Shown here piece after piece: positions 53,217 to 61,352 of a stretch of 64,000 bases of DNA. Made by a program: the position numbers and the translations under genes. How positions within the stretch are numbered: the stretch's first letter is position 1; every line of letters begins with the position of its first letter. The stretch comes from DASXKD01 sp963703605 (lineage in GTDB: Bacteria; Actinomycetota; Actinomycetes; Streptosporangiales; Streptosporangiaceae). A model generated the notes under the pieces. That model searched no databases. It was not told where the DNA came from and worked only from the letters and a program-made list of their open reading frames with translations. Location: NCBI GenBank assembly GCA_963703605.1, contig CAVPFC010000042.1:110893-174892 (forward strand), read 5' to 3'.

Positions 53217-54266
53217 ATGGAATACGTCAAGCTCGGCACCACGGGACTCGACGTCTCGCCCGTCGCGATCGGCGCCATGACCTATGGCGATCCTGGCCGG
53301 GGCCACCCGGTCTGGTCGCTCGGCGAGAGCGATGCCCGCCCGCTCATCCGGCACGCCCTCGACGCCGGCATCAACTTCTTCGACACCGCGAACGTGTACT
53401 CGCAAGGCTCAAGCGAGGAGATCCTCGGCCACGCCCTGCGCGACTTCGCCAACCGCGACGACATCGTGATCGCGACCAAGCTGCGCCACCCCATGCGTTC
53501 CGGCCCGAACGGCAAGGGCTTGTCCCGTAAGGCGATCATGACCGAGGTCGAGCACTCCCTCACCCGCCTCGGCACCGATTACATCGACCTCTATCAGATC
53601 CACCGCAACGACCACACCACGCCGCTGGAGGAGACCCTGGGGGCACTCCACGACCTCGTCAAGGCCGGCAAGGTGCGCTACCTCGGCGCCTCTTCGATGC
53701 CCGCCTGGGAGTTCGCGAAGGCCCTGCGCCTGCAGCATGAGCACGGATGGGCGCGGTTCGTGTCGATGCAGGACCACTACAACCTGCTCGCCCGCGAGGA
53801 GGAGCGCGAGATGATCCCGCTGTGCCTCGACGAGGGCATCGGCACGATCGTGTGGAGCCCGCTGGCACGCGGCCGCCTCGCCCGCGCCTGGGACGACGCC
53901 AAGGCGACGGCACGCAGCGGCAACGACGGCTTCGCCGACATGCTCTACACCCCCCTGACCGAGCAGTCCGACCACGCGATCGTCGACGCCGTCGGCGCCG
54001 TGGCCGAGGCCCGCGGGGTCAAGCGCGCCCAGGTCGCGCTGGCCTGGCTGCGCAGCAAGCCCGTCGTGACCGCCCCACTCGTCGGCGCGAGCACCGTCCG
54101 GCAGATCGACGACGCCGTGGCCTCGCTCGATATCGAGCTAAGCGACGAGGAGATCCGCGCGCTGGAGGCCCCGTACACGCCGCGCCATGACTTCCAGGGC
54201 ATCTCCGACGACGCCGACCTGCAGGCCGTCATGGCCCGCCTGCCCCAATTCACCACGGCCGCCTAG
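53217..54266 (+). CDS. Aldo/keto reductase
   Basis: 349 residues. GGGAG lies about 6 bases before ATG 53217. The catalytic Asp/Tyr are in NFFDTANVYSQG, Lys in IVIATKLRHP, His in LYQIHRNDHTTP. The C-terminal NADPH motif TAPLVGASTVRQIDDA is intact. This long AKR subtype resembles the YghZ/Mgs-like and oxidoreductases of general stress. Substrate may be an aldehyde or aryl alcohol; the divergent TetR with twin operators suggests it is induced by its substrate. Confidence 0.92.
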   Translation: MEYVKLGTTGLDVSPVAIGAMTYGDPGRGHPVWSLGESDARPLIRHALDAGINFFDTANVYSQGSSEEILGHALRDFANRDDIVIATKLRHPMRSGPNGKGLSRKAIMTEVEHSLTRLGTDYIDLYQIHRNDHTTPLEETLGALHDLVKAGKVRYLGASSMPAWEFAKALRLQHEHGWARFVSMQDHYNLLAREEEREMIPLCLDEGIGTIVWSPLARGRLARAWDDAKATARSGNDGFADMLYTPLTEQSDHAIVDAVGAVAEARGVKRAQVALAWLRSKPVVTAPLVGASTVRQIDDAVASLDIELSDEEIRALEAPYTPRHDFQGISDDADLQAVMARLPQFTTAA

Positions 54267-54280
54267 TACCGTCAAGACCA

Positions 54281-54349
54281 GGGCCCGCGTTGCGGTTCAA
54301 CGCCGACGGCCTGGTCGTGGAGGAGCGCGACTTCTACAACAAGGTCTGA
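54281..54349 (+). pseudogene. C-terminal remnant of a SnoaL-like protein
   Basis: Immediately after the aldo/keto reductase a 22-codon frame reads GPALRFNADGLVVEERDFYNKV and stop at 54347. RFNxDGLVxExxDYxN is the last strand of SnoaL/NTF2-like polyketide cyclase-type proteins. The rest of the gene is absent, so it is a deletion remnant. Confidence 0.5.
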
Positions 54350-54466
54350 CCTGCCCTTGCGCCGAGTACCACCGCCTTCCCGGCGGGGTCGCGGCTCAGG
54401 TTGCCGGGGGCCAGGCGGGGTCGGCATCGGTGACGGCGCCTCCCGCGGCTGCGCTGCTAGGCGTGG

Positions 54467-55081
54467 TCACCGCAGCACCGTGCTGCCGTTCGGGCCGTTG
54501 AGGCGGGCGACGAGTGCGGCTGCGGCGGCCGGCCTGATCTCGACGTCCGCGCCGAGGGCTGTGAGCGGCGGCGCGAGGGACGGGGGATCGGGGTGCTCGA
54601 GGTGCAAGGCCTCCAGGGTGAGCCCGTGCGGCGCCGATCTGGCGGGATGCTCGGTGTCGCCCCAGCTGATCAGGAACGGGATCAGGCCGTCGGCCATCGC
54701 GTTGAGGATCGCCCGCCACCGGAGCACCGTTCCGTCGGGCGCGGCCCGTTGCCCGTCGGCCACCTCGCCCGGGTCATAGCCGCGGCTGCGGGCCCTGGCG
54801 ACGGCCGCGTCGATGTCGTCGCAGGCAAGCGCCCAGCTGACCAGCCCGGCGCGGCGCAGGCCATCGACCCCGAAGGGGCGCGGCGTGGACGGTTCGGGCT
54901 GCCCGGGATCGGGAGCGATGATCTCCAGATACGTCCGCGCGCCGAGCGCGAGCAACGCGTTGTGGGTACCCAGCCCGATGTGCTTGCCTCCCGGCTGGGC
55001 CCGGACGCCGAAGCGCTGCTCTACGTCGGCGACCGCCGCCGCCAGGTCGGGAGCGGCGTAGACCAGGTGGTCGATCAGCAT
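54467..55081 (-). CDS. Glyoxalase-like (VOC) domain protein
   Basis: 204 residues from ATG 55081, preceded by GAGGA. LIDHLVYAAPDLAAAVADVEQRFGVRAQPGGKHIGLGTHNALLALG is the first beta-alpha-beta-beta-beta unit of the Glyoxalase_3 group, with His at the metal position; TYLEIIAPDP follows and LISWGDTEHPA begins the second unit. The activity is unknown. It faces the SnoaL remnant with ~120 bp between. Confidence 0.85.
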   Translation of the reverse strand: MLIDHLVYAAPDLAAAVADVEQRFGVRAQPGGKHIGLGTHNALLALGARTYLEIIAPDPGQPEPSTPRPFGVDGLRRAGLVSWALACDDIDAAVARARSRGYDPGEVADGQRAAPDGTVLRWRAILNAMADGLIPFLISWGDTEHPARSAPHGLTLEALHLEHPDPPSLAPPLTALGADVEIRPAAAAALVARLNGPNGSTVLR

Positions 55082-55539
55082 ATGATCCTCACTTCGGTAC
55101 CGACGGCCCCGGCGTGACCGCTGCTCTGGAGCGCGGCCCGCAGTACGGGCCAGTCCCCGACCGAGGGTAATCACGGCGCGCGGCACCAGCCAGGGCTTGA
55201 ATCTCGTCGCTGAACCCTGCAAGCCCCATGGCGGTACGCGCGGATGTCCCGCACCCGCACCGATCGTGGCGCTGCCCTGTCCGCGGCAGAATCCAGCCAT
55301 GGCAAATGAGCCCGTGTACCAGTACGTACCGGGCAGAAACAGACGTCTACCCTTGACGCAATTGCGTGCCACGTTTCCGCGGAAACGTGGCACTGCCCGG
55401 CCAAGCCTGCGGCGGTCCGGCCTGCGTCCGCTCGGCGGCATGAGAGTGCGCCCGTTCAGGGCTCGGAGCGTGCGCCCGCGGCAACCCACTTACCCTGAAG
55501 TCTGTCAGTGTCCAAGCGGTGGCCACGCAATCGCCAGGG
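55082..55539. other. 458-bp gene-free stretch
   Basis: No convincing gene; the frames here are Arg/Pro-rich. Contains the 28-bp perfect palindrome at 55366-55393 and marks the left side of the lower-GC accessory region. Confidence 0.4.
55366..55393. repeat. 28-bp perfect palindrome
   Basis: GTGCCACGTTTCCG followed directly by its exact complement. ACGTGGCACTG at its right end recurs at 56034-56044 on the far side of the STAND remnant. Possibly a transcription terminator for the STAND remnant's former operon, or a protein-binding or recombination site. Confidence 0.65.
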
Positions 55540-56003
55540 CTAGCGCCGGGGACGACGAACCCGTAGCCAGGCGCCGAACACCACCAGCATTCCGAAAAAG
55601 CTGAGAAGGAAGAGCGAGGCCGCTAGCTGTCGCAACAGCAAGATGTTAGGGCCTCTGATAAGGAAACTGACGACGAGGAGGCAAACCAAAAAGATGAGGA
55701 TGCGTCGGCGCTGTCTTGTGTCGCTGCGGACAAAACGCCCCATAGCCAGTAGCCGAGCATGCCGACCACCGCAGTAACGCTGAGCCCAACGACCCATCCA
55801 ACTGACACTTGCGAGGTGGTGCGCGGAAACGTGAATTGATAACCCACGATGCTGACGATGAAAAGGCCCAGGAAGCAGGCGAAGGCGATGCGCCAACGCT
55901 GCCTGGCTGCCCTGGCTTGGAGATAGCGGGCGCGCCAATCCAGAATCGCCGCAGCCAGCACGTCATGGTATATCTCATACCTGTTATCGCCGATGCCGCC
56001 CAC
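55540..56003 (-). pseudogene. C-terminal fragment of an nSTAND-type membrane protein, frameshifted
   Basis: The frame from about 56003 begins GDNRYEIYHDVLAAAILDWRARYLQARAARQRWR, the segment that closes the nSTAND1 module in actinomycete STAND NTPases, where normally a WD40 or membrane region follows. Two hydrophobic segments come next, then a frame change at about 55742 leads to two more (ILIFLVCLLVVSFLI and LAASLFLLSFFGMLVVF) and a stop at 55540. The NTPase part is absent upstream. It is a remnant of a signal-transducing or defence NTPase with four membrane spans. Confidence 0.65.
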
Positions 56004-56369
56004 CGATGAAGATGGCGATCGAGCGCAGAACCAGACGTGGCACTGGACGGGGTGGACCTGAGGGTACCGACTTAGACCAAGTCAATTTGGAACGTTATTT
56101 GGCCACACGGCATGGAAACGATTAAGAATGCTTCTATCCTTGAGGCGATATGAGCGACGAATTTCTAACAACATGTCGCAGCCTGAACAGGCGAATCAGA
56201 TAATTGCACTATATTCAAAACGTCAGGCCGTTAATCCTGATTGGACTACGCCTCAGCTCGCAAACGCTATGAGCAGATATGCTTTGCGACGCAGAAGCAT
56301 ACGCGATGCAACGTCCTCATTTCGGCAAATTCGAATGGAGGGGACCGGACCTGGTGGTCCAGGCTTGGC
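56004..56369. other. Low-GC stretch of unknown origin
   Basis: About 366 bp, with 56080-56340 near 45-50% G+C, far below the window average. Short frames such as MSDEFLTT (ATG 56150) and, one frame off, QPEQANQIIALYSKRQAVNPDW look coding-like but are broken. Probably foreign DNA in decay. Confidence 0.45.
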
Positions 56370-56666
56370 TCAGGCCGCGTGGGGCGCTATTTCCACGATG
56401 AGGTCGGCGTCGAGGGCCATGCTGATCCGTTCTAGCAACGGGATGGTGGGTACCACGCCGCCTGCTTCCAGGCGGGACAGCGCGGGCTGGGTCATGCCAG
56501 CCCGGGCCGCCAGTTCGACCTGGGACAGACCCAGGGCTAGGCGGCGTTCGCGGACGGCCTGGCCGATCAGGAAGGCCCGGCGGGCCTCAGCGTATCCCTG
56601 GCGGTATTCCTCGCTGCCGCGGCGGTCGCGGGCGAGTTCCTCGTAGGCGGAATGCTCGGCTGTCAT
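56370..56666 (-). CDS. HTH-XRE antitoxin (HigA-like)
   Basis: 98 residues. A short acidic N-terminal helix is followed by RRLALGLSQVELAARAGMTQPALSRLEAGGVVPTIPLLERISMALDADLIVEIAP, a complete XRE helix-turn-helix. It begins at ATG 56666, with the toxin stop at 56668-56670 in front (one base between stop and start), so it is translationally coupled to the toxin. Toxin-first order is that of higBA. It should neutralise the toxin and repress the operon at the repeated palindromes by the toxin start. Confidence 0.88.
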   Translation of the reverse strand: MTAEHSAYEELARDRRGSEEYRQGYAEARRAFLIGQAVRERRLALGLSQVELAARAGMTQPALSRLEAGGVVPTIPLLERISMALDADLIVEIAPHAA

Positions 56667-56667
56667 G

Positions 56668-57033
56668 TCAGTTCACCTCCCGGTCGAACACCTCGTGGGC
56701 CCGGCCATGCTCGGTTTCGCAAATCGTCTGGGCATGAAGGGCGCGGGAAACTTCGGCGGTCTCCGCGCCGCGGGTCTTACGGAAGACCGTCAGTAATATC
56801 ACCCGCCGGCCTGGTGCCAGCCAGTAGGTGACCCGCGTCTGCTGGCGCAGCAGGTGGAACCGCAGTTCCCTGACCTTCCCGCCGAGATGACGGGTGTACG
56901 GCTCACCCAGATCCTCGGCCCGTTCGGCGAGCAAGCCGACGAGGAAGTCGACCCGGCCGAAGTCGCGGTCGGACAGGCTGGCCAGCCAGGACCGGACTTC
57001 GGGCTCGATCTCGACCTCATACAAGCTCGCCAT
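56668..57033 (-). CDS. RelE/HigB-like toxin (Gp49 family)
   Basis: 121 residues. YEVEIEPEVRSWLASLSDRDFGRVDFLVGLLAERAEDLGEPYTRHLGGKVRELRFHLLRQQTRVTYWLAPGRRVILLTVFRKT is the phage-derived Gp49/HigB fold: basic RELRF and VILLTVFRKT strands form the mRNA-binding groove. The C-terminal tail (ETEHGRAHEVFDREVN) is acidic and helical. Ribosome-dependent mRNA cleavage is the family activity. ATG 57033 directly follows an operator and no RBS is visible, so a leaderless transcript is likely. Confidence 0.86.
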   Translation of the reverse strand: MASLYEVEIEPEVRSWLASLSDRDFGRVDFLVGLLAERAEDLGEPYTRHLGGKVRELRFHLLRQQTRVTYWLAPGRRVILLTVFRKTRGAETAEVSRALHAQTICETEHGRAHEVFDREVN

Positions 57034-57060
57034 GCATCTGATGCTATATGCATCTGATGC
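57034..57060 (-). promoter_or_regulatory. Tandem palindromic operator of the toxin-antitoxin operon
   Basis: A perfect 16-bp tandem duplication (57032-57063, unit ATGCATCTGATGCTAT) contains two copies of the palindrome GCATCTGATGC at 57034-57044 and 57050-57060. The nearer one touches the toxin start codon. TATAGC elements (minus strand) next to each palindrome may be -10 boxes. Typical layout for XRE-antitoxin autoregulation. Confidence 0.72.
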
Positions 57061-57082
57061 TATAGCCAAGGCCGCGCAGTGG

Positions 57083-57996
57083 TCAGGTGCCGGAGGCCAT
57101 GCAGGCGGCGAGAATATAGTTCGGGTGCCGGTCGAGGTTCTTGCGGGCCCGGTCGCAGCGGATGGTCGTCCGGGGATCAGCATGCCGGGCGGCGATCTGG
57201 ACATCGCGCAGGTCTACCTCGGCATCCAGCATGGTCGTCACGAAAGTGTGCCTGAGCATGTGGGGATGTGGCTTCGTAATCGGCATGCTGGCCTGTTGCG
57301 CGAGCTGCCGCAGGCGGCGGGTGGCGGCGTGCCCGTCCATCCGGGCACCGCGGCTGTTGACCAGGATCGGCCCGCGGATGCGCCCTGTGATGGCGCGGTC
57401 GATGGCCCGGCCGACCGCAGGAGGCAGCGGGACCAGGACGACCTTGCCGCCCTTGCCGCATACGCTAAGGACACGGTGACCGTGCTCCTCGCCCAGATCG
57501 CCGATGCCGGCACCGGTGGCTTCGAAGATCCGCAGGCCCAGCAGCCCGAGCATGGCTACCAGCGCGACGTCATACCGGTTCGCGGACTCGCGCGCAGCGG
57601 TCAGCATGGCCTCGAACTGCAGATGAGTGAATCCGAGCGTGGGCGACTCCGGCGCCACTGACGGGCGGCGGACATGCCCGGCCGGGGAATGCTCCAGCAC
57701 TCCGTCGATCACACAGGTCCGGTAGAACCCGGCGGCCGCCGCGATACCGTGGAGGGCCTGAACCGGCGGAGCTCCTGCATCCACCGGATACACAGCTCCA
57801 GATCCGCGCGGCGCGCGGCCAGCGGATCCAGGCCACGCTCCGCACACCAGGTGAGATAACAACGCAGGTCGGATTCGGTGTGCTCACGGGACGAACCCTT
57901 GAACCGGCCCAGGTAGGCAGCGGCTGCCAGGCGTACATGACCGGCCAGCGCGTCGCTGGTGGAGGAGTGGGGGATTGGCTCACTGAAGTGCATCAT
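57083..57996 (-). pseudogene. Tyrosine recombinase/integrase, frameshifted and lacking the catalytic Tyr
   Basis: About 304 residues when repaired, from ATG 57996. The SAM-like N-terminal domain (YLGRFKGSSREHTESDLRCYLTWCAERGLDP) is in one frame and the catalytic domain in another; the shift is at about 57740. Catalytic Arg is in LGLRIFEATG, Lys in GKGGK, HxxR in HMLRHTF, His in AARHADPRTT. The Tyr expected nine residues later (normally RYDRARKNLDRHPNYILA) is Cys here, codon TGC. With both defects it should be inactive. It resembles the actinomycete XerC/D-like integrases carried on islands. Confidence 0.85.
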
Positions 57997-58100
57997 TCCC
58001 CGACAGTGCGCCTGGCGGGTAAGTGCGCAAAGCGGTCCATCTACACCCGGTGCGGCATGAGAGTGCGAGGGCATGACGCAGTTAGCTTTAGGAACCATGG

Positions 58101-59732
58101 TCATGTGCGCGGTTCGGGCGCATCGGCCACGGGATCTTTCCAGTCATCTGGCGGTACGATCTTGGCCTCGATGCCGGCATGTTCGGCGAGCAGGTAAAGC
58201 AGGTTCGATCCGTCGATGAGCTCGATCGGCTTGTTTCTGGCGAAGTCGAAACTTGCCTGCCCGTATCCGGATGTTGTTACGAGGATTCCCTTGCTGGCGC
58301 CTTCGTTTTGCAAGGTTCCGAATAGATCACGGACGGCGGAGACGCCGACGGTGTTCTTATACCTTTTCGCCTGAATGACCACTTTGCCGCCGAAGATCGG
58401 CCGCGGGTCCCAGGCTACGCAGTCCACGCCGCCGTCACGGGACGGCCGTGTTTGCCGGGCTTCCAGGCCCATCTTGGTGAACAGGTTTTGGATCAGCGCC
58501 TCGAATTCCAGGAAGGACAAGTCCATGAGGTTGGGGCGCTGGTCAAGCTGTGACAGCGCATCGGTCTCGGCGACGAATCTCGGGTCCACCATGCTGAACT
58601 CGAGCACCGGCCGTACGGGCAGCAGCTCGGCAGGGCTTTTCGATACCCCGGCGGAGAGATGCTTCAGGCATGCCAGGGGCTCTATGTGCGACAGGTCGAG
58701 CTCGCTGAACGACTCGCGGGTCGTGCGTACCGTCACCAGGCACGGCCGGATCCGCCGCCCGCTCCCCGGATCGGTGGTGTCCACGACGCCGTTGAATACC
58801 ACCGTGTCCAGGTGTCCGCCCTTATCCGACCGGAAGAGCTCGTACAAGGTACGGATGGCTACCTGCGCCACGGCTGACGCATACAGCGCCTTGATCTGGG
58901 CTTGGGGCCGCGCGGATTCGGCGATCGTGTCACTGGTCTTCATATACCGGTAAGCCTTGACCGCCGGCACCACTTCGACGGTAGGCAGCTCATATTCCAC
59001 CACGGCCTGCCGGGATTCCGGCACGTAGGCGAACTTGAATTCCTGCGGGAACCCGTCCGGGTACCGGGACGATTCGAGGGCCAGCGAGCAGTACGAAACG
59101 ATCGCATCCAGGTCACCGCGGCGATAGTCCGCCTCGAAGGCGTCGATTTCCTGGTGCTGCCTGCGAGCCTGGGCGTTGGCCGCGTCGACCGCCGCCTGCC
59201 AGTCAGCGCGGGCGGCCGCCAGGGCCCGCGAGCGGTGCTCCTCACGCGCACGGTAATCGCTGACCACCTGCTCATACCTCGCACGTGCCGCTGCTGCAGC
59301 TTGCTCGTGCTTTCCCTTGCCGAACACCTTCGACAAGCCCGTAGGCGGGGCAGGCATGAACGACTCAAGGGCCGGAGCCGGCTCAGGCTGCTCCAACTCA
59401 AAGTGCCGCCACGGCGGCGGCGACGCAGGCGTCTTAAGCGAGGAGAAACTGAGCTGATCACCAGCCTTCAAAGCCGCCGCAAGCAAGCCCTCCAGTGCCT
59501 TCATCGCAGCCTCAAGCTCATCGTTCATCGCCGCCACGTCCGCCATGCGGCTCTCGGCGTAAAGGCGCTTGCGCTCCTTTTCTTCTGCTGCAACGGCGTG
59601 CAGGTACGCGGCGTGGGCACGTTCGGCTTCCCGCCGTGCTGCCGCCTGAGCTCGCACCTGAGCGGCTTGCGCTCGTGCCGCCTCGCGCTGCATCTGCGCA
59701 TATCCGGAAAAAAGGGAATTGCGCCGTGCCAT
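58101..59732 (-). CDS. Mrr-like restriction endonuclease with coiled-coil N-terminus
   Basis: 543 residues from ATG 59732, which has CGGAGGG 6-7 bases upstream. Residues ~5-70 and ~130-210 are Ala/Arg/Glu-rich with heptad-like pattern (AQMQREAARAQAAQVRAQAAARREAER), probable coiled coils. A middle domain (residues ~220-400) contains ALYASAVAQVAIRTLYELFRSD. The C-terminal Mrr_cat domain has FLEFEALIQNLFTKMGLEA, RDGGVDCVAWD and KVVIQAKRYK, i.e. the D...QxK nuclease site, then ASKGILVTTSGYGQASFDFA. Such proteins cut modified or foreign DNA as type IV-like systems. Its place beside a dead integrase suggests an acquired defence gene. Confidence 0.86.
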   Translation of the reverse strand: MARRNSLFSGYAQMQREAARAQAAQVRAQAAARREAERAHAAYLHAVAAEEKERKRLYAESRMADVAAMNDELEAAMKALEGLLAAALKAGDQLSFSSLKTPASPPPWRHFELEQPEPAPALESFMPAPPTGLSKVFGKGKHEQAAAAARARYEQVVSDYRAREEHRSRALAAARADWQAAVDAANAQARRQHQEIDAFEADYRRGDLDAIVSYCSLALESSRYPDGFPQEFKFAYVPESRQAVVEYELPTVEVVPAVKAYRYMKTSDTIAESARPQAQIKALYASAVAQVAIRTLYELFRSDKGGHLDTVVFNGVVDTTDPGSGRRIRPCLVTVRTTRESFSELDLSHIEPLACLKHLSAGVSKSPAELLPVRPVLEFSMVDPRFVAETDALSQLDQRPNLMDLSFLEFEALIQNLFTKMGLEARQTRPSRDGGVDCVAWDPRPIFGGKVVIQAKRYKNTVGVSAVRDLFGTLQNEGASKGILVTTSGYGQASFDFARNKPIELIDGSNLLYLLAEHAGIEAKIVPPDDWKDPVADAPEPRT

Positions 59733-59822
59733 CGCCGACCCTCCGCTCAACCCGCGGGATAAACCGTCCATACTGACGATATCGCTAGTCCATTCGCCCA
59801 AATACGGAGTAACGGTGTTGAA

Positions 59823-59909
59823 ATGAAGAAAGACGGGACAGCCGCGACCGCCCAGGAGATCGACGGTGAGTTCACGGTGCTCGAGGTTCCGCCGTCCGGG
59901 GAGGCCTAG
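59823..59909 (+). CDS. 28-residue acidic mini-gene
   Basis: ATG 59823 to TAG 59907 encodes MKKDGTAATAQEIDG, EFTVLEVPPSGEA. It is divergent from the Mrr-like gene with 90 bp between starts and precedes the NB-ARC fragment. The composition (acidic, no Arg/Pro bias) suggests real coding. No clear RBS. In size and position it recalls the small peptides encoded before TPR/NB-ARC genes in actinomycete peptide-modification loci, but it lacks an FxSxx end. Confidence 0.4.
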   Translation: MKKDGTAATAQEIDGEFTVLEVPPSGEA

Positions 59910-59993
59910 ACCGGCGCGGAGCAGGCATACGAGGTCTTGCGAGGCGCGAGAGGTTGGTCCGGGAAGGGACGATCGTCCGGCCACGACGGCAGG

Positions 59994-60359
59994 ATGATGC
60001 GATTCGCCTTCAACCAGGTCGCAGCGAAGGCATCGGCCCCCGATGTCGTGAGCGGGGCCCCGGCGACACCGGGCAAGCCGGTGCGGCTGCTGCCACGACC
60101 AGGGTTCCTGGTCGGCCGGGATGACCTGCTCGCCGGCCTACACGTGCGGCTAACCAGCGGCGCGGGCCTCCAGCCGCGGATGGTGGCCCTGTGCGGGCTG
60201 GGGGGCGCCGGGAAGACCAGCGTCGCAGTGGAGTATGCATATGAACACCTAGACGAGGTTGGGCTGGCCTGGCAGTTCGCCGCCGAGAACTCCGCCGTGC
60301 TGGCCGCCGAATTCAGTGAACTAGCCGCCCAGCTGGCTCACGCGCCAGCGGCGTCGTAG
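59994..60359 (+). pseudogene. NB-ARC/TPR NTPase, truncated after the P-loop
   Basis: 121 residues of a protein family usually 700-900 long. GFLVGRDDLLAGLHVRL is the conserved lead-in, and MVALCGLGGAGKTSVAVEYAYEHLDEVGLAWQFAAENSAVLAAEFSELAAQL is the Walker A region and following helix. The frame stops at 60357-60359, and no other frame continues the ATPase or TPR domains. GTCGTAGCGC occurs at both 60352-60361 and 60372-60381, possibly a deletion scar. Start: ATG 59994 or 59997. Not functional as an NTPase. Confidence 0.72.
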
Positions 60360-60448
60360 CGCGCTACCAGGTCGTAGCGCATTAGCAGGGAGGGTTCCGC
60401 GGCAGATCGGGATGATGCGGCCCGATCATCCCCTGCCGCTGGGCCGCG

Positions 60449-60619
60449 CTAGCCGCGGCCAGGGCGCCTGGCCACGAGCCACACGACGATGAAGACGGCC
60501 ATCGCGATGAGCCCGATGAGGGCGAACGTCTTGAGCGTGGCAAAGATCCCGCCCGCAGCGGTGACGGCAAGCCATATGGCGAGGATCGCGCCGAGGATTG
60601 TCCCGATGATCCGGCCCAT
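60449..60619 (-). CDS. 56-residue two-helix membrane protein
   Basis: ATG 60619 to TAG 60449. MGRIIGTILGAILAIWLAV and FALIGLIAMAVFIVVWLVA are two hydrophobic helices joined by a short loop (TAAGGIFATLK), ending in the basic RRPGRG. Small proteins of precisely this plan are conserved in actinomycetes, without assigned function. It is convergent with the NB-ARC remnant and divergent from the sigma factor gene. Confidence 0.82.
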   Translation of the reverse strand: MGRIIGTILGAILAIWLAVTAAGGIFATLKTFALIGLIAMAVFIVVWLVARRPGRG

Positions 60620-60800
60620 GTCCCTAGTATGCGCCCTTGACTCTGGCAGGCGACGGTCGTGCCGGCCGTCCCGGTCCGGAGCCGGGGCCCTGCGGGCCGC
60701 CGAACCGGAACTTCCGCGCCGCCTGTAAGAAAGGGAGCGCGCGGGATATTACCGGGTGGACGGTGCTGCCGAGGCGATTCCCGACCGGAGGAGCTGGATC

Positions 60801-61352
60801 TTGGATGATCTCGACGCGATCGAGCGGTTCACCGGGCTGTACGACAGATACCGCTCCCGTGTTTACGCCTACGCGGTGAGCCGCGCTGGCCGCCAGCTGG
60901 CCGATGAGGTGGTCAGCGAGGTGTTCCTGGCCGCCTGGCGGAAGGTGGCCGAGCTGCCGGACGATCCGCTGCCCTGGCTGCTGGTGACGGCACGGAACGT
61001 TATCGGCAGCGAGTTCCGCTCGGCGGCGCGCCAGGAGTCCCTGACGGCGGAGCTCAGGTCGTGGGTTTCCGGGACGGCCGCGGACATCGCCGATGAGGTA
61101 TCCGAACGCCATGCCGTGCTCCGCGCCCTCGCCGCCTTGTCAGAGGCGGACCGGGAACTGCTGACGCTGTCGGCGTGGCATGGCCTTTCACCGCGCGATG
61201 CCGCGTCCGTGGCCGGCTGCTCTGTCGCGACGTACTTCGTCCGGCTGCACCGGGCCAGGCGGCGCCTTGAGAACGCGATGGCCGCCGGCGCGGAATCCGG
61301 ACCCGGTCACGAGGTAGTCGCCCAGGAGGAAAGGGAGCCCCGATGGACATAA
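60801..61352 (+). CDS. ECF-type RNA polymerase sigma factor
   Basis: 183 residues. The start is TTG 60801, decided by GGAGGAG about 8 bases upstream; no ATG is available in frame there. Region 2: RFTGLYDRYRSRVYAYAVSRAGRQLADEVVSEVFLAAWRK; the PWLLVTARNVI segment closes it. Region 4: LSEADRELLTLSAWHGLSPRDAASVAGCSVATYFVRLHRARRRL with the helix-turn-helix. It overlaps the next gene by 10 bp, so the downstream membrane protein is probably its regulator. Confidence 0.92.
   Translation: MDDLDAIERFTGLYDRYRSRVYAYAVSRAGRQLADEVVSEVFLAAWRKVAELPDDPLPWLLVTARNVIGSEFRSAARQESLTAELRSWVSGTAADIADEVSERHAVLRALAALSEADRELLTLSAWHGLSPRDAASVAGCSVATYFVRLHRARRRLENAMAAGAESGPGHEVVAQEEREPRWT

Noticed and set aside
55300..55604. 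ORF from ATG 55300 as a small gene
   Set aside because: It runs through the 28-bp palindrome, then becomes Arg/Pro-rich, has no RBS and overlaps the end of the STAND remnant antisense.
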